Source: Tulasnella sp. 424 (taxonomy: Eukaryota; Basidiomycota; Agaricomycetes; Cantharellales; Tulasnellaceae). From it: a stretch of DNA of 64,000 nucleotides. This document shows, piece after piece, positions 45,800 to 56,228 of the stretch. How positions within the stretch are numbered: the stretch's first letter is position 1; each line of letters begins with the position of its first letter. Where the stretch lies: positions 1-64,000 of the forward strand of contig WSUB01000116.1 in NCBI GenBank assembly GCA_019633425.1. The letters run 5' to 3'. The notes beneath the pieces are model-generated. The model had not been told where the DNA came from and did not search any database. It worked only from the letters and a program-made list of their open reading frames with translations. A program made the position numbers and the translations under genes.

Positions 45800-48700
45800 A
45801 TGGTAGCTCCCCCTCAGCCTCAGGCTACTCCCTCCCAGCAACATCCACCACCCCCACCGGCGTCTTCCACTCTCGCTTCTGCGCTAGACTCTTCGACAAG
45901 GGAATGGAGGAATCATTTGCAGGAGCTGTTCGAAAAGGCAAAGGAGCGATTTGCGGACGTCGTTTGGGAGCTCGGGGATGATGACGACTCTGATGAAGTT
46001 TGGGGACACAAGGGTCAGGACGACCGTTTTAGTAGCTCAACTTGCATGCTGACAGGCGGTTTTTAGCTATCGTGTACGCCCGAGCGCCTCCATCCTTTCA
46101 AGCTCGCTACTTCAAATTCCGGCCAGCACCGACACCAAACCCGTACGGCGCATCACCCATACCAAATGCGCAATCCAACTATTCCCTCTCTCTCCCGATC
46201 GAAGATATGACGCCGGGCTCACGATCCCCCTCACCGTTTGCGACCCGGCGCGTCATGTCTCCTGCGCCTTCCAGCACCACCGGTCAGGTGCTTCGAATAT
46301 CTACAAACATTGCACCCGCTCTGTTTACGAATGAACTTGAATACCTATACACGGGTAAAGGGCTCAGTGACGCTTTCGAGTTCCTTTTCGACTCTGTGGA
46401 CAAGCGTGCCGACGACGACGAAGGAGCGCGTGTGGACAAGTTGCGCAACGACCTGATATACATGTGGAGATCGAGGCTGTACTCGGACATTCGCGTCGTA
46501 TTAGAGGGGAACTTCCCTTCCGGGAGGGAATCCTATTCGCCCAACGACGTCTCAATGGCCGCGTTCTCCAGCCATCGGTTCATTCTGGTCTCTCGATCGC
46601 AATACTTTCGAGACCGGCTGCAGTCCAGCAGCTTCGCTTTACCATCCTCGGACGAAAATGAAATCAAGCTCCCCTCCCCGCCATTCACCCCCGCCTCCGT
46701 CCATTTCACCCTCGGATTCATCTACACCGGTACCCTTTCCTTCTCCCACCGAACATTCGACTTGACCACAGCCTTCCACATCTACCGAGCAGCCTTGTAC
46801 CTTCAATTGGATTCTCTTCAACGAGAGATTCAAGCACGGATTGTCGAAGAGATGTCGCATGGGCTTTTCCATGCCTTCCTGCCCTTCGACCAGTATGAGA
46901 AGATAACTGCCGGTCGATGGGGTGTCGGAGGATGCAAGTGCAAGCAGTGCCAGCGACGGGCACCTCGCGTGCTTGAATTCGCGATGGCACCTGATGTCAA
47001 CGACCCGATCCTGACCCGCGGGGCCCAGCGAGCGCTTTCGGGGATGTTTGGTGAGGGCTGGTGTCAAGCGGACTTTGCCAGTCTTGCTCCCAAGACACGG
47101 TCGAACTTGGTAAAAGGCGTCAGCCTCAGAACGAACGCGATGAACGTCATTCCACTACTCTTTGCTGCTCAGGCTGCTTTGACCAAACTCGAGAATAACT
47201 CGGAGGCTTGGGCGGAGGAAGTTCGCGAGATGGTGCATACTGTTCGCAAGAGGATCGATGATACTATGTGCACAAATGCGGAAGAAGTCTTTGAGCAGGA
47301 GGAATGGCTGTCCATTTTGGAGCGGGATGGGGCTCAGTTCTCAGACAACGAGAAAGTGGGATGGATTATGGACTCTTTGATTCGTGGACTTAACGACAAG
47401 AATGCAGGAATGGTCTATCAGGTACGTTTTATTTATTATTTTCTCTGTGGCCAGTTACTGAACCCCTACTACTTTCTCAGACCGTAGTATCCGCAATTCT
47501 TCTTCGTGCAGACCCCAATACTGGGCACACCGTCCTTCCAATGACCTCCGTTGTAAGGGCATCCGTCGAGCGGGCCCGATTGGAGATTGCCCGGTGGATT
47601 GGCAGAAAGAATCGTTGGCAATATGTTCATGCCGCTGGTGGATTTGAGGAGATAGACGGATGGGCAGTGAAGGAGATCAGCGACGGTGAGTAATCACGAT
47701 CGCCTTTATCAAACCACTCATGTCTGACCAAACGATCGTGGGTTGGTAGAAATCGATGTCCCTGTCGAAGCTCTGCTAGCGCCTCGTCCCGCGTCTGGCT
47801 CAGGCCCAAGCCCATCTCGCTCCGGTTTGGTCACCACAGGTCCGCACAAGATCTACGGGGACTCCGATTCCGCAAGTATCTCGTCCTTCCATAGTGGATC
47901 AAAAAGCCGCATCGGCAAGGAACCCACTCCATCGGTTCATTCTATCTCTCGAGGCTCTGTAAATTCCACTGCAACCGCTAATCGGCCCGGTCCCCGACGT
48001 TCTGCTGGAAATTCCGCTCCTCCGCCCGCTCCGTCCGCTACTTCTCGCAACCAACCCGCGGCACGACTTAAGCCCATTCTGTCTTCGCGTGTCCAGTCCA
48101 CTGTCTCTCAACCTTCTAATGCGTCACAATTCAACCTACCTCGCAGTGAGCCAGTCGTTGTACCCCCTGCTCCAGAGCCAGAGAGGGATCAGTCCGATTC
48201 AGCCTCAATGACCTCATACACCCGATCAACTCCCCCCGGGACGCCGAGGAGCCCCAAGAGCCCCTTGCCACAAGTGGAACCGTCGACCTCTTCACCCGCA
48301 GGAAGACCAAAGTCGCTTGCGCCGTCGGTCACGTCGGTTCGATCAACTACGTCAACCATTCGTAGAGCCAATGCGGCTTTGAACGTACCATCGGGTCAGG
48401 CATCACGCCCAACGTCGTCTGCCTCTACCAGCTTCCGAACCGCCAAGTCCGAGGCCACTCCTACGCCATCAGCGCGATCGTCCGTGGCGCGCCAATCGCT
48501 GTCGCCTCAGCCTGAGCGACCACCAAGACAACGAACGCTCTCGACAGCGTCTAACAGTTCTGCTGTCTCCGCTAAGAGCAATACGACAGCAAGGAGAAAC
48601 CGAAAAGCATCTGGAGAGAAATCTGCTCCTAGTTCTCCGCAACCTCTTCGTGCCAGACGAGGCTCCACTGCTTCTGCGACGTCCACTGTATCCAATCGCA

Positions 48701-49905
48701 CACCGTCGAAGACGGGAACAAAGGCGCCCTCGAGGAAGCTTCCAACACCACCTTCGCAGCGCCCTCCACTACCCAACGTTGACCTGCCCAAGGGAGTCAA
48801 TCGGACGCCTTCGGGCTCTAGGATTTCGACCGCATCACCCGCCAAATCAACCGTGAAGCCTCGACCCTCGAATGCTTCCATGAGATCAACTGCTTCCAGT
48901 GTTTCGACTGCACGCCGCCCGGTCAGCAAAGCCGATTCCGAAGCACCTCCCCCTGTCCCCCCCAAAGATCCGGAGGATGAGGAAGAGGACGATGATCTCC
49001 CCAACAAGACTGGCATCGAGAACGTCGTGCAGCCGGCTACCCCTACGCTCACAGATGATGCTTTGGCTCTCCAGCTCCCGCCAGGTCCACCTCCGCCCAG
49101 CTACGCCGCTTCGGTCGGAGACGTTTCTCCTCGTCGCAGCAGCCAGGCGTTCCCTTCAGGCGATGTCAAGGGTAAAGGAAGAGATACGCCTGATAGGCGT
49201 TCCTTTACTTATCCTGAGGGTTATGAAGAGGACCTGGCCTCACGTCGCACCTCGGTCGCCAAACCTCGAAGCGACGGCGGTTCAACTGTTCGAGGATCCA
49301 ACGACGTTGCCACTCCTACTGAATCTCACAGACGCAACTCTTCCGAGACGATTCGAGAGTCGGTTGGCAGCCTGACGACAAATGGTACCGTTCGGGCCAA
49401 CAAGCGTCCAGGTGCTCAGCCCCAACGGCACCGCAGAGGTATCACTCTCGGTGTCGGCATCCCGTGCATCATCACCTCAAAGCGTGCTCGTTTCCGAGCA
49501 TTCGCTCGCTATATTGGCGAAGTGGAGGGGGAGACGGGGCCTTGGATTGGGGTAGAGGTTCCGGTTGGCGAAAGCTGGACGGAGAAGAAGCTCGCCGGCA
49601 GAAGCTGGAACGACGGCACTGTCAATGGCACGCGATATTTCGAGATCAGCTCGAACACTGCAGGTTGGGATGACGGTGAGCAACGGGCGGCCAGAAGAAG
49701 GCGCATCGACATGTTGCTTTCTGAGGCCCCGACTCGAGGTCTGTCGAAAAAGCGGGAAGGGGATGCTTTATCTCTGGAACGAGAGCGCTTGACGAGGGTC
49801 AGAAGCGTCTCTCCTGCCATGTCCGATACCTCGATGTCGGCGGAAGTTCGCGGTCTTTTCGTTCGTCCGCAGCAAGTGCTCTACGTGGTTGATGCAGAGC
49901 ATTAA
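45800..49905 (+). CDS. BTB domain protein with C-terminal CAP-Gly domain
   Basis: About 1,310 residues in four exons (introns about 46011-46066, 47421-47480, 47686-47750). The N-terminus is Pro/Gln-rich. A BTB/POZ domain lies around residues 205-335: MWRSRLYSDIRVVLEGNF, FSSHRFILVSRSQYFRDRLQ and HFTLGFIYTGTLSFSHRTF, then a BACK-like helical region with a Cys cluster CKCKQCQRR. From about residue 600 to 1140 the chain is a Ser/Pro/Thr/Arg-rich low-complexity linker. The last part is a CAP-Gly domain (about 1155-1230): RFRAFARYIGEVEGETGPWI, GVEVP and SWNDGTVNGTRYFE, where WNDG stands for the usual KNDG groove. CAP-Gly domains bind microtubule ends or EEY/F tails; BTB domains dimerise and can bind cullin-3. 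The chain is one continuous gene with consistent frames. Likely at microtubules; function unknown. Confidence 0.85.
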
Positions 49906-50758
49906 CCGTGTCCCAATGATTATCGGAGCGTCTGCGACACCATGACTTGCAAAAAGCCCGATGGGAATATACTATCCAGCACCCAGTATTGACATTAATT
50001 GGATACCTCCACCCTTTCGTCATAACCACTTTTTCCCCTTGTTACGTTGTATAGATCCATTCTTGGCTCCGGTATTCACCTTCGTTCGTTTCTTTCCTGT
50101 CTCGTCAATCGTGTTCCTTATTTCTCTGTTGGATTCACAACACCGCACACTCTTTCGTTCCTTGGTGTTTCTTGACCAATCTATATCCTGCGTTATAACT
50201 GTGCTCCGTTGGCAAGTCTGTTGCGACAAGTCGAGCCGTTAGACACATGCTGGAAAAATGAATTCGTACGAAATTTCTTTTGTGGTATCGTGCGCTCGTC
50301 GAGAATGGGGCGTCGAGTCCGTAGCATAATGACCCCCGCACGATCACACAAGTGGAAAAGAGAGTGCATTATCGTGCTCCTTGATGATACACTCTATCGC
50401 AAGCTGAGATACGCAGGAATGTCACTCAACACAAAAACCTTCGGTTCGACACCATCTTTTTAGGTACTACAGATACAGTCAGCTCACCTGGCTTCCGAGC
50501 TCTATCGCTTTACACGGGCAATGAAATTTGTCCAACATTGGCGTGGTATACTCCCAAGACTCGAACATCTTCTCAAAGTTAGTCATGGGTGGTCGCAGTA
50601 CGCTGCGAAGACTGCGGGCACCCACCGCTGTTCTATCAGCAACGAAGTGGAGCCTGCCAGTATCAGGGCTGAACTTGCATGGGGGGGAGAGGGTCACGTA
50701 TATTTGGGATTCTTACAGTTACGGATCATATTTAAAAGCTCTGTACAAACAGCAAGTT
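49906..50758. other. Intergenic, BTB/CAP-Gly gene to tRNA-Ala
   Basis: T-rich 3' flank at first. No gene recognised. Confidence 0.4.
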
Positions 50759-50856
50759 GGGGATCTAGCTCATCGGTAGAGCGCTCCCTTAGCATCACGT
50801 AACCAGCTTACGTAAGCAGTTGGGAGAGGCGCCGGGTTCGACTCCCTGGTTCTCCA
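50759..50856 (+). tRNA. tRNA-Ala (AGC), with intron, slightly mismatched
   Basis: Acceptor GGGGATC...GTTCTCC, D-arm GCTC/GAGC around ATCGGTA, anticodon stem CTCCC/GGGAG with anticodon AGC at 50791-50793, intron of 26 bases at 50795-50820 just after the base 3' to the anticodon, T-loop TTCGACT, discriminator A. The A box (TAGCTCATCGG) and B box (GGTTCGACTCC) of RNA polymerase III are intact and a TTTT terminator follows at about 50862. One mismatch in the acceptor stem (T-T) and one in the T-stem (C-T) make it either a functional variant or a decaying copy. Confidence 0.6.
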
Positions 50857-50957
50857 TGATCCTTTTGCTCCTTTTAACTCTTACCAAGAGTATCGAAAGA
50901 CCATACTAGGTCGAAAGGCTTTTATTTACTCCGGCTTAGGGTCGCGCGACCTAGGAA

Positions 50958-50982
50958 CGGGTTCGACTCCTTTGATTCTCCA
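50958..50982 (+). repeat. tRNA 3'-end fragment
   Basis: Contains the B box and 3' end (GGTTCGACTCC then TTCTCCA) like the tRNA-Ala 100 bases upstream, but no 5' half, D-arm or anticodon arm can be built. It appears to be a partial copy. Confidence 0.6.
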
Positions 50983-51035
50983 CAACAACCATTCTGTTAT
51001 ATTATATCAATCAGACCACTGTCGCAGAGATTCTC

Positions 51036-51783
51036 GTGGATCTTAAGGTCTGCAGCCGCACTAAGTATGTTCCTCGAGCACTTTTAGGTCGTTTTAGACG
51101 ATGAAATACAAGTCTGCGCTGACTTTCATCCGTTGTGGCTCCCCGGACGCAGTAACCAAGAACCGAAACCGGAGCAAGTGCAGGTGGGAGACAAACACGG
51201 AACGCCTCCAAACATCAGTCGAAGCACACGACGTACGTTGAATTGTCCAGTCTTTCTACGAGAAATTTACGCCAAGTGCTTGAATTTAAGCGCGTTCGAT
51301 GACTACCCTAAGTTGTTACGATACATACATACACCACTCCAACACTTGTCGGCCCTTCCTCCCCACGTCGCCACTCGGCAAGTCCAAGCAAGTGACCAAA
51401 TACGGGCCGCCCCAGGGAGTGAAGAGGCAAGGCCGACCACGTAAATCAGCTGTCCAGACATCATCGACGACCGCCTCTTCAACGTCTTCCACGAAACCAG
51501 ATCCCCGTCCTCGTCGAACTGCGGCTTCGAAAGGTACCAAACTCACGAATAACACACTGAACAGATACGAAGAGGAGGATGCAATTGTGCTTGTGGAAGG
51601 TTCATCAGGTGGGAGCATGATGAGGTTGAGTGGGATGACGAGAACGACGAGGTTGACGAGGCTGAGCTGGAATCCGACGAAGAAAGGGAACAACCACCAA
51701 CCGAGAAGTTCAAGTTTTCTTCTAGCAACAGGAAGACGGGACAACCTTTGACCGAGTCGGGAGCAAATAGAAGGAAGAAGTAG
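51036..51783 (+). pseudogene. Broken inverted copy of the 52.3-52.9 kb gene region
   Basis: Read on the + strand, this repeats the 3' end of the (-) gene at 52629-54384 and the sequence downstream of it. It starts with GTGGATCTTAAGGTCTGCAG, then GACTTTCATCCGTTGTGG, GAGCAAGTGCAGG and CACGACGTACGTT. Compared with the (-) version it has small insertions and deletions that destroy the reading frame. It then matches the AT-hook-like segment (here QGRPRKSAVQTSSTTASST then SSTKPDPRPRR). After the shared part it continues with an acidic piece (WDDENDEVDEAELESDEERE) and basic end SGANRRKK before TAG at 51781-51783; these lie in a frame that cannot be joined cleanly to the AT-hook part. I read it as a duplicated, non-functional fragment, though a short expressed product from the second half is possible. 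Confidence 0.6.
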
Positions 51784-51891
51784 CAATCTTTGAGTCAATG
51801 CCTCTATATCATAGAAACTTGTCAGTGAAAAGTTTGCCTCTCAATCATAATGTCGAATGAGCGGTGATACCGACGAGAGACCTGTCAAGCT

Positions 51892-52030
51892 CTTGCAACT
51901 CGCTGGGCGGCCCAGCCTCGCCTCGCCTCGCCCCGCGCCTTTCTTGAACGTGCTTCTCTCTACTGCGACCTCATTTAGAAGCAAGGCGGGGCGGGGTGGG
52001 GCGAGGCAGGGCCGGCGAGCCAGTTGCAAG
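51892..52030. repeat. GC-rich inverted repeat (hairpin-forming)
   Basis: The left arm begins CTTGCAACTCGCTGGGCGGC and continues as CCTCGCCTCGCC. The right arm ends GGCCGGCGAGCCAGTTGCAAG. The arms of about 35 bases are imperfect complements around a roughly 70-base centre. The right arm and its flank recur in the same orientation at 54726-54772. Confidence 0.7.
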
Positions 52031-52145
52031 AGCCTCCAAGGGCGCCGTTGGGGGCGGTTGTGATGGCGGTGGAAGAGGATGGCCGAGCAGCAGATGCCGA
52101 GGGTGAGGTCGAAAATGAGATATCTGCCATCATGGTGGAACCGAA

Positions 52146-52311
52146 GGGCGAGCGCGATATGTGACGCATCACGGCTTCCTGAAGGAAAAGGGCCTTGTGA
52201 GTGGCATCGCAAAAGACAAAGGCTCAAAAAAAACTAACTTCCGCCCGCTGGACATCTCCCTCTCGTGCCTCATGAGCACGCAACACCGTCATGTCGATTG
52301 TGGATTCGGCA
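52146..52311. repeat. Direct repeat C, copy 1
   Basis: About 165 bases, closely similar to 54297-54473 in the same orientation: GGGCGAGCGCGATATGTG, GGCTTCCTGAAGGAAAAGG, GGCATCGCAAAAGACAAAG and CCGCTGGACATCTCCCTCTC. Confidence 0.85.
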
Positions 52312-52440
52312 CCTTTCGAAGACGCAGTGCGACGAGGGCGGGGATCTGGTTTCGTGGAAGAAGTTGAAGAGGCGGCAGTCGTCGATGAAGTCTGGACAGA
52401 GTTGCGTGGTCTACCTCGCTTCTTCGCTCCCTGGGCGGGG

Positions 52441-52511
52441 TCCTTGGATTTGGTCACTTTCTTGGACTTGGCTACTTCCTTGGACTTGGTCACTTCCTTG
52501 GACTTGCCGAG
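52441..52511. repeat. 18-base tandem repeat, nearly four units
   Basis: Unit TCCTTGGACTTGGTCACT with small changes. On the (-) strand it encodes repeated KSKEVT-like blocks; the inverted copy at 51.4 kb has only one unit, so the array grew or shrank after duplication. Confidence 0.75.
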
Positions 52512-52628
52512 TAGCGACGTGGGGAGGAAGTGTCGGATCGGCGCATGTGTCGTAAGAGCTCGGAGCAATCATCGAACGAGCTAAATTTCAAGCACTTGGC
52601 GTGAGTTTCTCATAGAAATGCTGCAAAA

Positions 52629-54384
52629 TTAAACGTACGTCGTGCTCTTCCGATTATGCTTGGAGGCGTTTGGACAGACATAATTGTCTCCCTCCTGCAC
52701 TTGCTCCATGAATACCTCGCGCTCAGGCCGCGGTTTCGGCGGTTGGTGGTTGCGGCGTCTGGGGGAACCACAACGGATGAAAGTCAGCGCAGACTCGTCT
52801 TTTATCGTTTGAAACAACTTACAAGTGCTTGAGGAACATAGTGCGGGTGTAGACCTTAAGATCCACGTCAGGACCTTGCTCCTGTCGACACCGCGGACAC
52901 GTGAAGCCGGAGAACTGGAGTAGGGGAGAGAGTCACAAATCGATAACGGAAAAGCCGTCCGACGGAAAGAGGTCCGACTTACCTGGTCCGACTTGAGGAG
53001 CTTGGCGACGAACGTGAGGTACTTGAGCCGAAGCTCCTCCATGGGAATGTTGCCTATTCCCTCCTCTTCCAACTGCTTCTTCCTCTCTTCGTCGAAGGAC
53101 GTCAGGGTAGATTCACTGAAACGGTTGTCCTTGTCGAACTTCTTCTGCTGAGGTCCCTCCGTGCCTTCGCGAAGCAGTTGGCGCATCTTCGCTTCGAGGT
53201 TATTCAGTCGTCCTGACTGTTCGTTGAAAAACCGTTCATCCGGATCGTCCGAGGGAGGAGCGTCGACCGAGTCTTCGGGAGCGTCTTCGTCCTCGTACGG
53301 ATCTTCGTCCTCAAACGGATTTCCGTCGACGTCGTCAACGGTTTCGATCGCAGGATCTGGCGGAACGAGAAGTTCAAGTTCCCGGGAAAGCTCTTCCTCG
53401 TCTTCGACGCTGTCGGGGGCGGTTGGGCTGCCGGGTTGCGATGGCGGTGGAATTGGATGGTCCAGCAGTAGATGACGAGGCTTCGGTCGCAAATGAGGTA
53501 TCTGCCGTAGTTGAACCGGACGCGTCGCTGGACCGTGTCGCTGCGATTTTCTTCATGGTTCGCGACGGGGCGTCCAGCGTCGCAATGGCAGAGGATATGT
53601 CGTCCACCATGTTGGTCTCGAGTTTGCGGTGGTACTCGGCGTTGACTTCCTTGGTCTTGGCTCTACTGAGGTGCTCTTGAACCTGCTTCCGAACCTTGCC
53701 GAGTAGGTCCTTGGCAGCCGTATACTCCTCCGACGCCTAAAGACAAAGGAGTAGAATGAGCAGAAAGTCTGGCGAGACTACGAGAGCCCACTGACTTGTT
53801 TCCTCGCTGCGACGGTTCCCAGCCTTCCGGCAACTCGGAAGAGCCCTCAGGAAGAATCTCGTCATCCTCCTCTTCCAGCCAGCGGTAACCGGGCTTGCCA
53901 CTCTTAGCCAGGTTGGATCCTTTTTGATCTGGCGTAATGTAGAGGTCCGTGAGGCTCTTGAGCCTGTTCCACGGGTCGGAGCAAGCGTCTTTCGCGGCGA
54001 CGTAGTCTGGATCGACCTAGCGAGAAAAGATGGGGAGAAAGGGGAAGGGAAAGCGATAAGCAACTTAGGGTTAACAGGAAAAAAACAGCATCAAAATAAA
54101 GACTTGCTGCTCACCAGTTGAATGGCTTCATTGATCTCTGTTGTCGCTTCCGGAGTATGAACTTGAGCTCGTTTCGCGACATTGATGACCATCGGAGCCT
54201 TGTCTTCGTTGACAGAGTCGACGTGGATAAAGCTGACCGAGTCGATTCCCTCCACGGCTTGCCATCGGTGATGCGAACGGCTCGAGCACGGACCGCGGGC
54301 GAGCGCGATATGTGGCGCATCATGGCTTCCTGAAGGAAAAGGAAAAGGAGCTTGTGAGCGGCATCGCAAAAGACAAAGTCTCAA
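52629..54384 (-). CDS. Unrecognised protein with acidic middle and C-terminal Cys cluster
   Basis: No known family. Exons on the (-) strand, in order: VDSVNEDKAPMVINVAKRAQ (then VHTPEATTEINEAIQL), ending at about 54116; VDPDYVAAKDACSDPWNRLK, SLTDLYITPDQKGSNLAKSG and KPGYRWLEEEDDEILPEGSS; EEYTAAKDLLGKVRKQVQEH then LSRAKTKEVNAEYHRKLET; a long acidic exon (VEDEEELSRELELLVPPDP, DNRFSESTLTSFDEERKKQL, LRLKYLTFVAKLLKSDQ); FSGFTCPRCRQEQGPDVDLK (CxxC) with VYTRTMFLKHL; and KDESALTFIRCGSPRRRNHQ to the stop at 52629, with a further YVCPNASKHN. The Cys/His spacing suggests a metal site. The frame changes once near 53500; an intron of about 120 bases there would fix it, otherwise it is a frameshift. The 5' end is not resolved. 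Pieces recur at 51.0-52.3 kb. Confidence 0.5.
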
Positions 54385-54473
54385 GAAAAATTAACTTTCG
54401 CCCGCTGGACATCTCCCTCTCGTGCCTCATGAACACGCAACGCCCGGGCCGCCACGTCGATTGTTTGGATTCA
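54297..54473. repeat. Direct repeat C, copy 2
   Basis: Second copy of 52146-52311, with an extra GAAAAG unit. It probably belongs to the 5' part of the gene that ends at 52629. Confidence 0.85.
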
Positions 54474-54725
54474 ACGATCCAAGAAAGAAAGCGGCGTAAT
54501 TCCTTTTTCATTGTTGTACGCCTATAGTAACGGTTGACAGAAGTTAGCGCGCATGTCGATGGGTTAGTCGGCCAATGACGAACGTTGATGTTTTTAATAT
54601 GCGACCATCTCGAATGCACCCGGCGTGTTGACATCCCGGTACAGCTCGATATCTTCAAATTTCATATATTGTTCGAAAAAACAGTCTGAAAGAACCCAAG
54701 TGCGAGTTCAAAGACTGCAAATCTT

Positions 54726-54772
54726 GGGCGAGGCGAGGCGAGGCTGGGCCGGCGAGCAAGAGCTTCCAAAGG
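54726..54772 (+). repeat. GC-rich arm, third copy
   Basis: GGGCGAGGCGAGGCGAGGCT then GGGCCGGCGAGCAAGAGCTTCC, matching the right arm and flank of the inverted repeat at 51892-52030. Confidence 0.7.
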
Positions 54773-55758
54773 CCTTCTCAAGAGGGGGTCGAGAAGCAGA
54801 ATCGAGCGTTCCCGCAGTCGAATGCGTCGAAAATCTTCGGACCTTGGAGCCGTAAGCCGTGTACGAAGAGGAGAGCGGCGATTGAGCGCGAAGGGGAGAC
54901 TGGGGAAGGAGGTCGAGCCGAGGGCTGGAGGGTAAGAAAGCAGCGGTTCGGGTTGAGACTCCAAGAAAAGAGAAAGGTGGGAAAGGAACGTAGGAGGGGG
55001 AAGAGAATGATGAAACATTGATGATGAAACATCGAGTGGTCTTTATACGAAGTGACCCGTGCCCGTGACTGATACTCCACTTCAGGGACCGTGCCGAAGT
55101 CTTTGCTGACAGATGGCCAACTTCATTTTCAAATCGGGCGACCGAGGCCTAGTGTTTTGAATATGTTTCCGCTTGTCCGAGTATAGTAGAAGCTTGTATT
55201 CAAACTCCGAAAGAACGTTGGAGGAAGAGAAGGGTGGCCCATTTTCTTGACTCGGACCGCTTATTCCCTTCCTTTTGTGCCATTGTGGTATATGAGTGGC
55301 TCGTCTTGAAAGTCCTGCGCGTCGGTCAAAGTGTTGCTGTTTTTGTTTCGCCTTTCCCGGAGCTAGACGTCAGCATGGAGTGCGGGGAAAAAGAGGCTTG
55401 AGGGAACATCATGGGAGAAGAGTTGCCAATGATCGGCGGATGGGAGGACTGATAAGCAAAGCTGCGGCCACTCTTTTCGGGCTTCACGTTCGAACGTTCG
55501 TTCGCTGGCTGTGTGATGTTGAGACCTTTGAGAGGTAAGAACGGTCACGTGGTCAGCCTGCCGGGCAAGCTCACATGACACGGACGGCTGACATAGTGGT
55601 GGCATGCATGGCACGCACGAGTCCGACCGCAGATGCCCAGTCTTTCCCCTTTTCTGTGATTCTACCCTTTTTTCCCATTGAGAGATTTGCGTGCATCCCC
55701 CTCCCGCGATTTTTAAGCCCCCAAGTTTTTGTCGTGGCTAGGCCCAGACTCATTCCGC

Positions 55759-55780
55759 CATTCGACTCCCGGGTTCTCCA
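55759..55780 (+). repeat. tRNA 3'-end fragment
   Basis: CATTCGACTCCCGGGTTCTCCA: T-loop and acceptor 3' strand ending TTCTCCA like the tRNA-Ala at 50759, without any 5' half. Confidence 0.5.
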
Positions 55781-56228
55781 TCATCGTTTGTTTATTTTAA
55801 CATTCTAAATGGTGTAGAACGACCATATATAATAAGTTGGAAGAGCCGCTATTTACTTGGTCTTTTATGGCTGGAAAGTTGGATCCGACTGGCCATTGCT
55901 ATATCTCTTCCATCGTAGCACATTACATCGTCCAACTTGTCTTTATTGATGCAGAGGCCGATGCGGCGGCAACTGGTAACGGGTTCTCTACAACCACCCA
56001 CTGTGTGAAATGTGACCTCCATCACCGTCGCGAGGTTTCTCGCGTTTCCCAAAGGGGGCGAAAAGAAAGCCAACCGTCTCACGTTCTACCGACGCGGTGC
56101 ACCTTTGAAATTTGGACTGATAGACTCATCAGATATCGTGACTCGCGCTGGCTTTCTTATTTACTCTCGTTCGACCTCGCGTCTCCTTGTACTATAGACC
56201 TCTCCAGACGCGATTCCTTCGGTCCGCC

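Larger units (their letters stand above)
52043..52560 (-). pseudogene. Truncated, rearranged copy of the mosaic gene family
   Basis: On the (-) strand the order is: an AT-hook-like segment (KKRGRPRNSVQTSSTTAASS then TSSTKPDPRPRRTASSKG); ESTIDMTVLRAHEAREGDVQ; an intron-like gap; MMRHISRSP; then directly a piece (FGSTMMADISFSTS) that matches the middle exon of the neighbouring (-) gene around 53415-53515. In the neighbour those last two pieces are about 780 bases apart, so this copy carries an internal deletion. It then runs into the GC-rich inverted repeat and stops. No ATG opens the AT-hook frame. Probably not functional, but transcription across it is possible. Confidence 0.5.
54474..56228. 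other. Stretch without a supported gene (1.75 kb)
   Basis: Contains a third copy of the GC-rich arm (54726-54772). A TATAAAG on the (-) strand near 55035-55041 is followed by a pyrimidine-rich (-) strand leader, a possible promoter of the (-) gene at 52.6-54.4 kb. A tRNA 3'-end scrap lies at 55759-55780. The rest is unremarkable, and ends with the promoter of arginyl-tRNA synthetase. Confidence 0.45.

Noticed and set aside
54662..55080. (-) strand open frames beginning MFHH
   Set aside because: Pyrimidine-rich leader-like sequence after a possible TATA box; more likely an untranslated leader than a coding exon.
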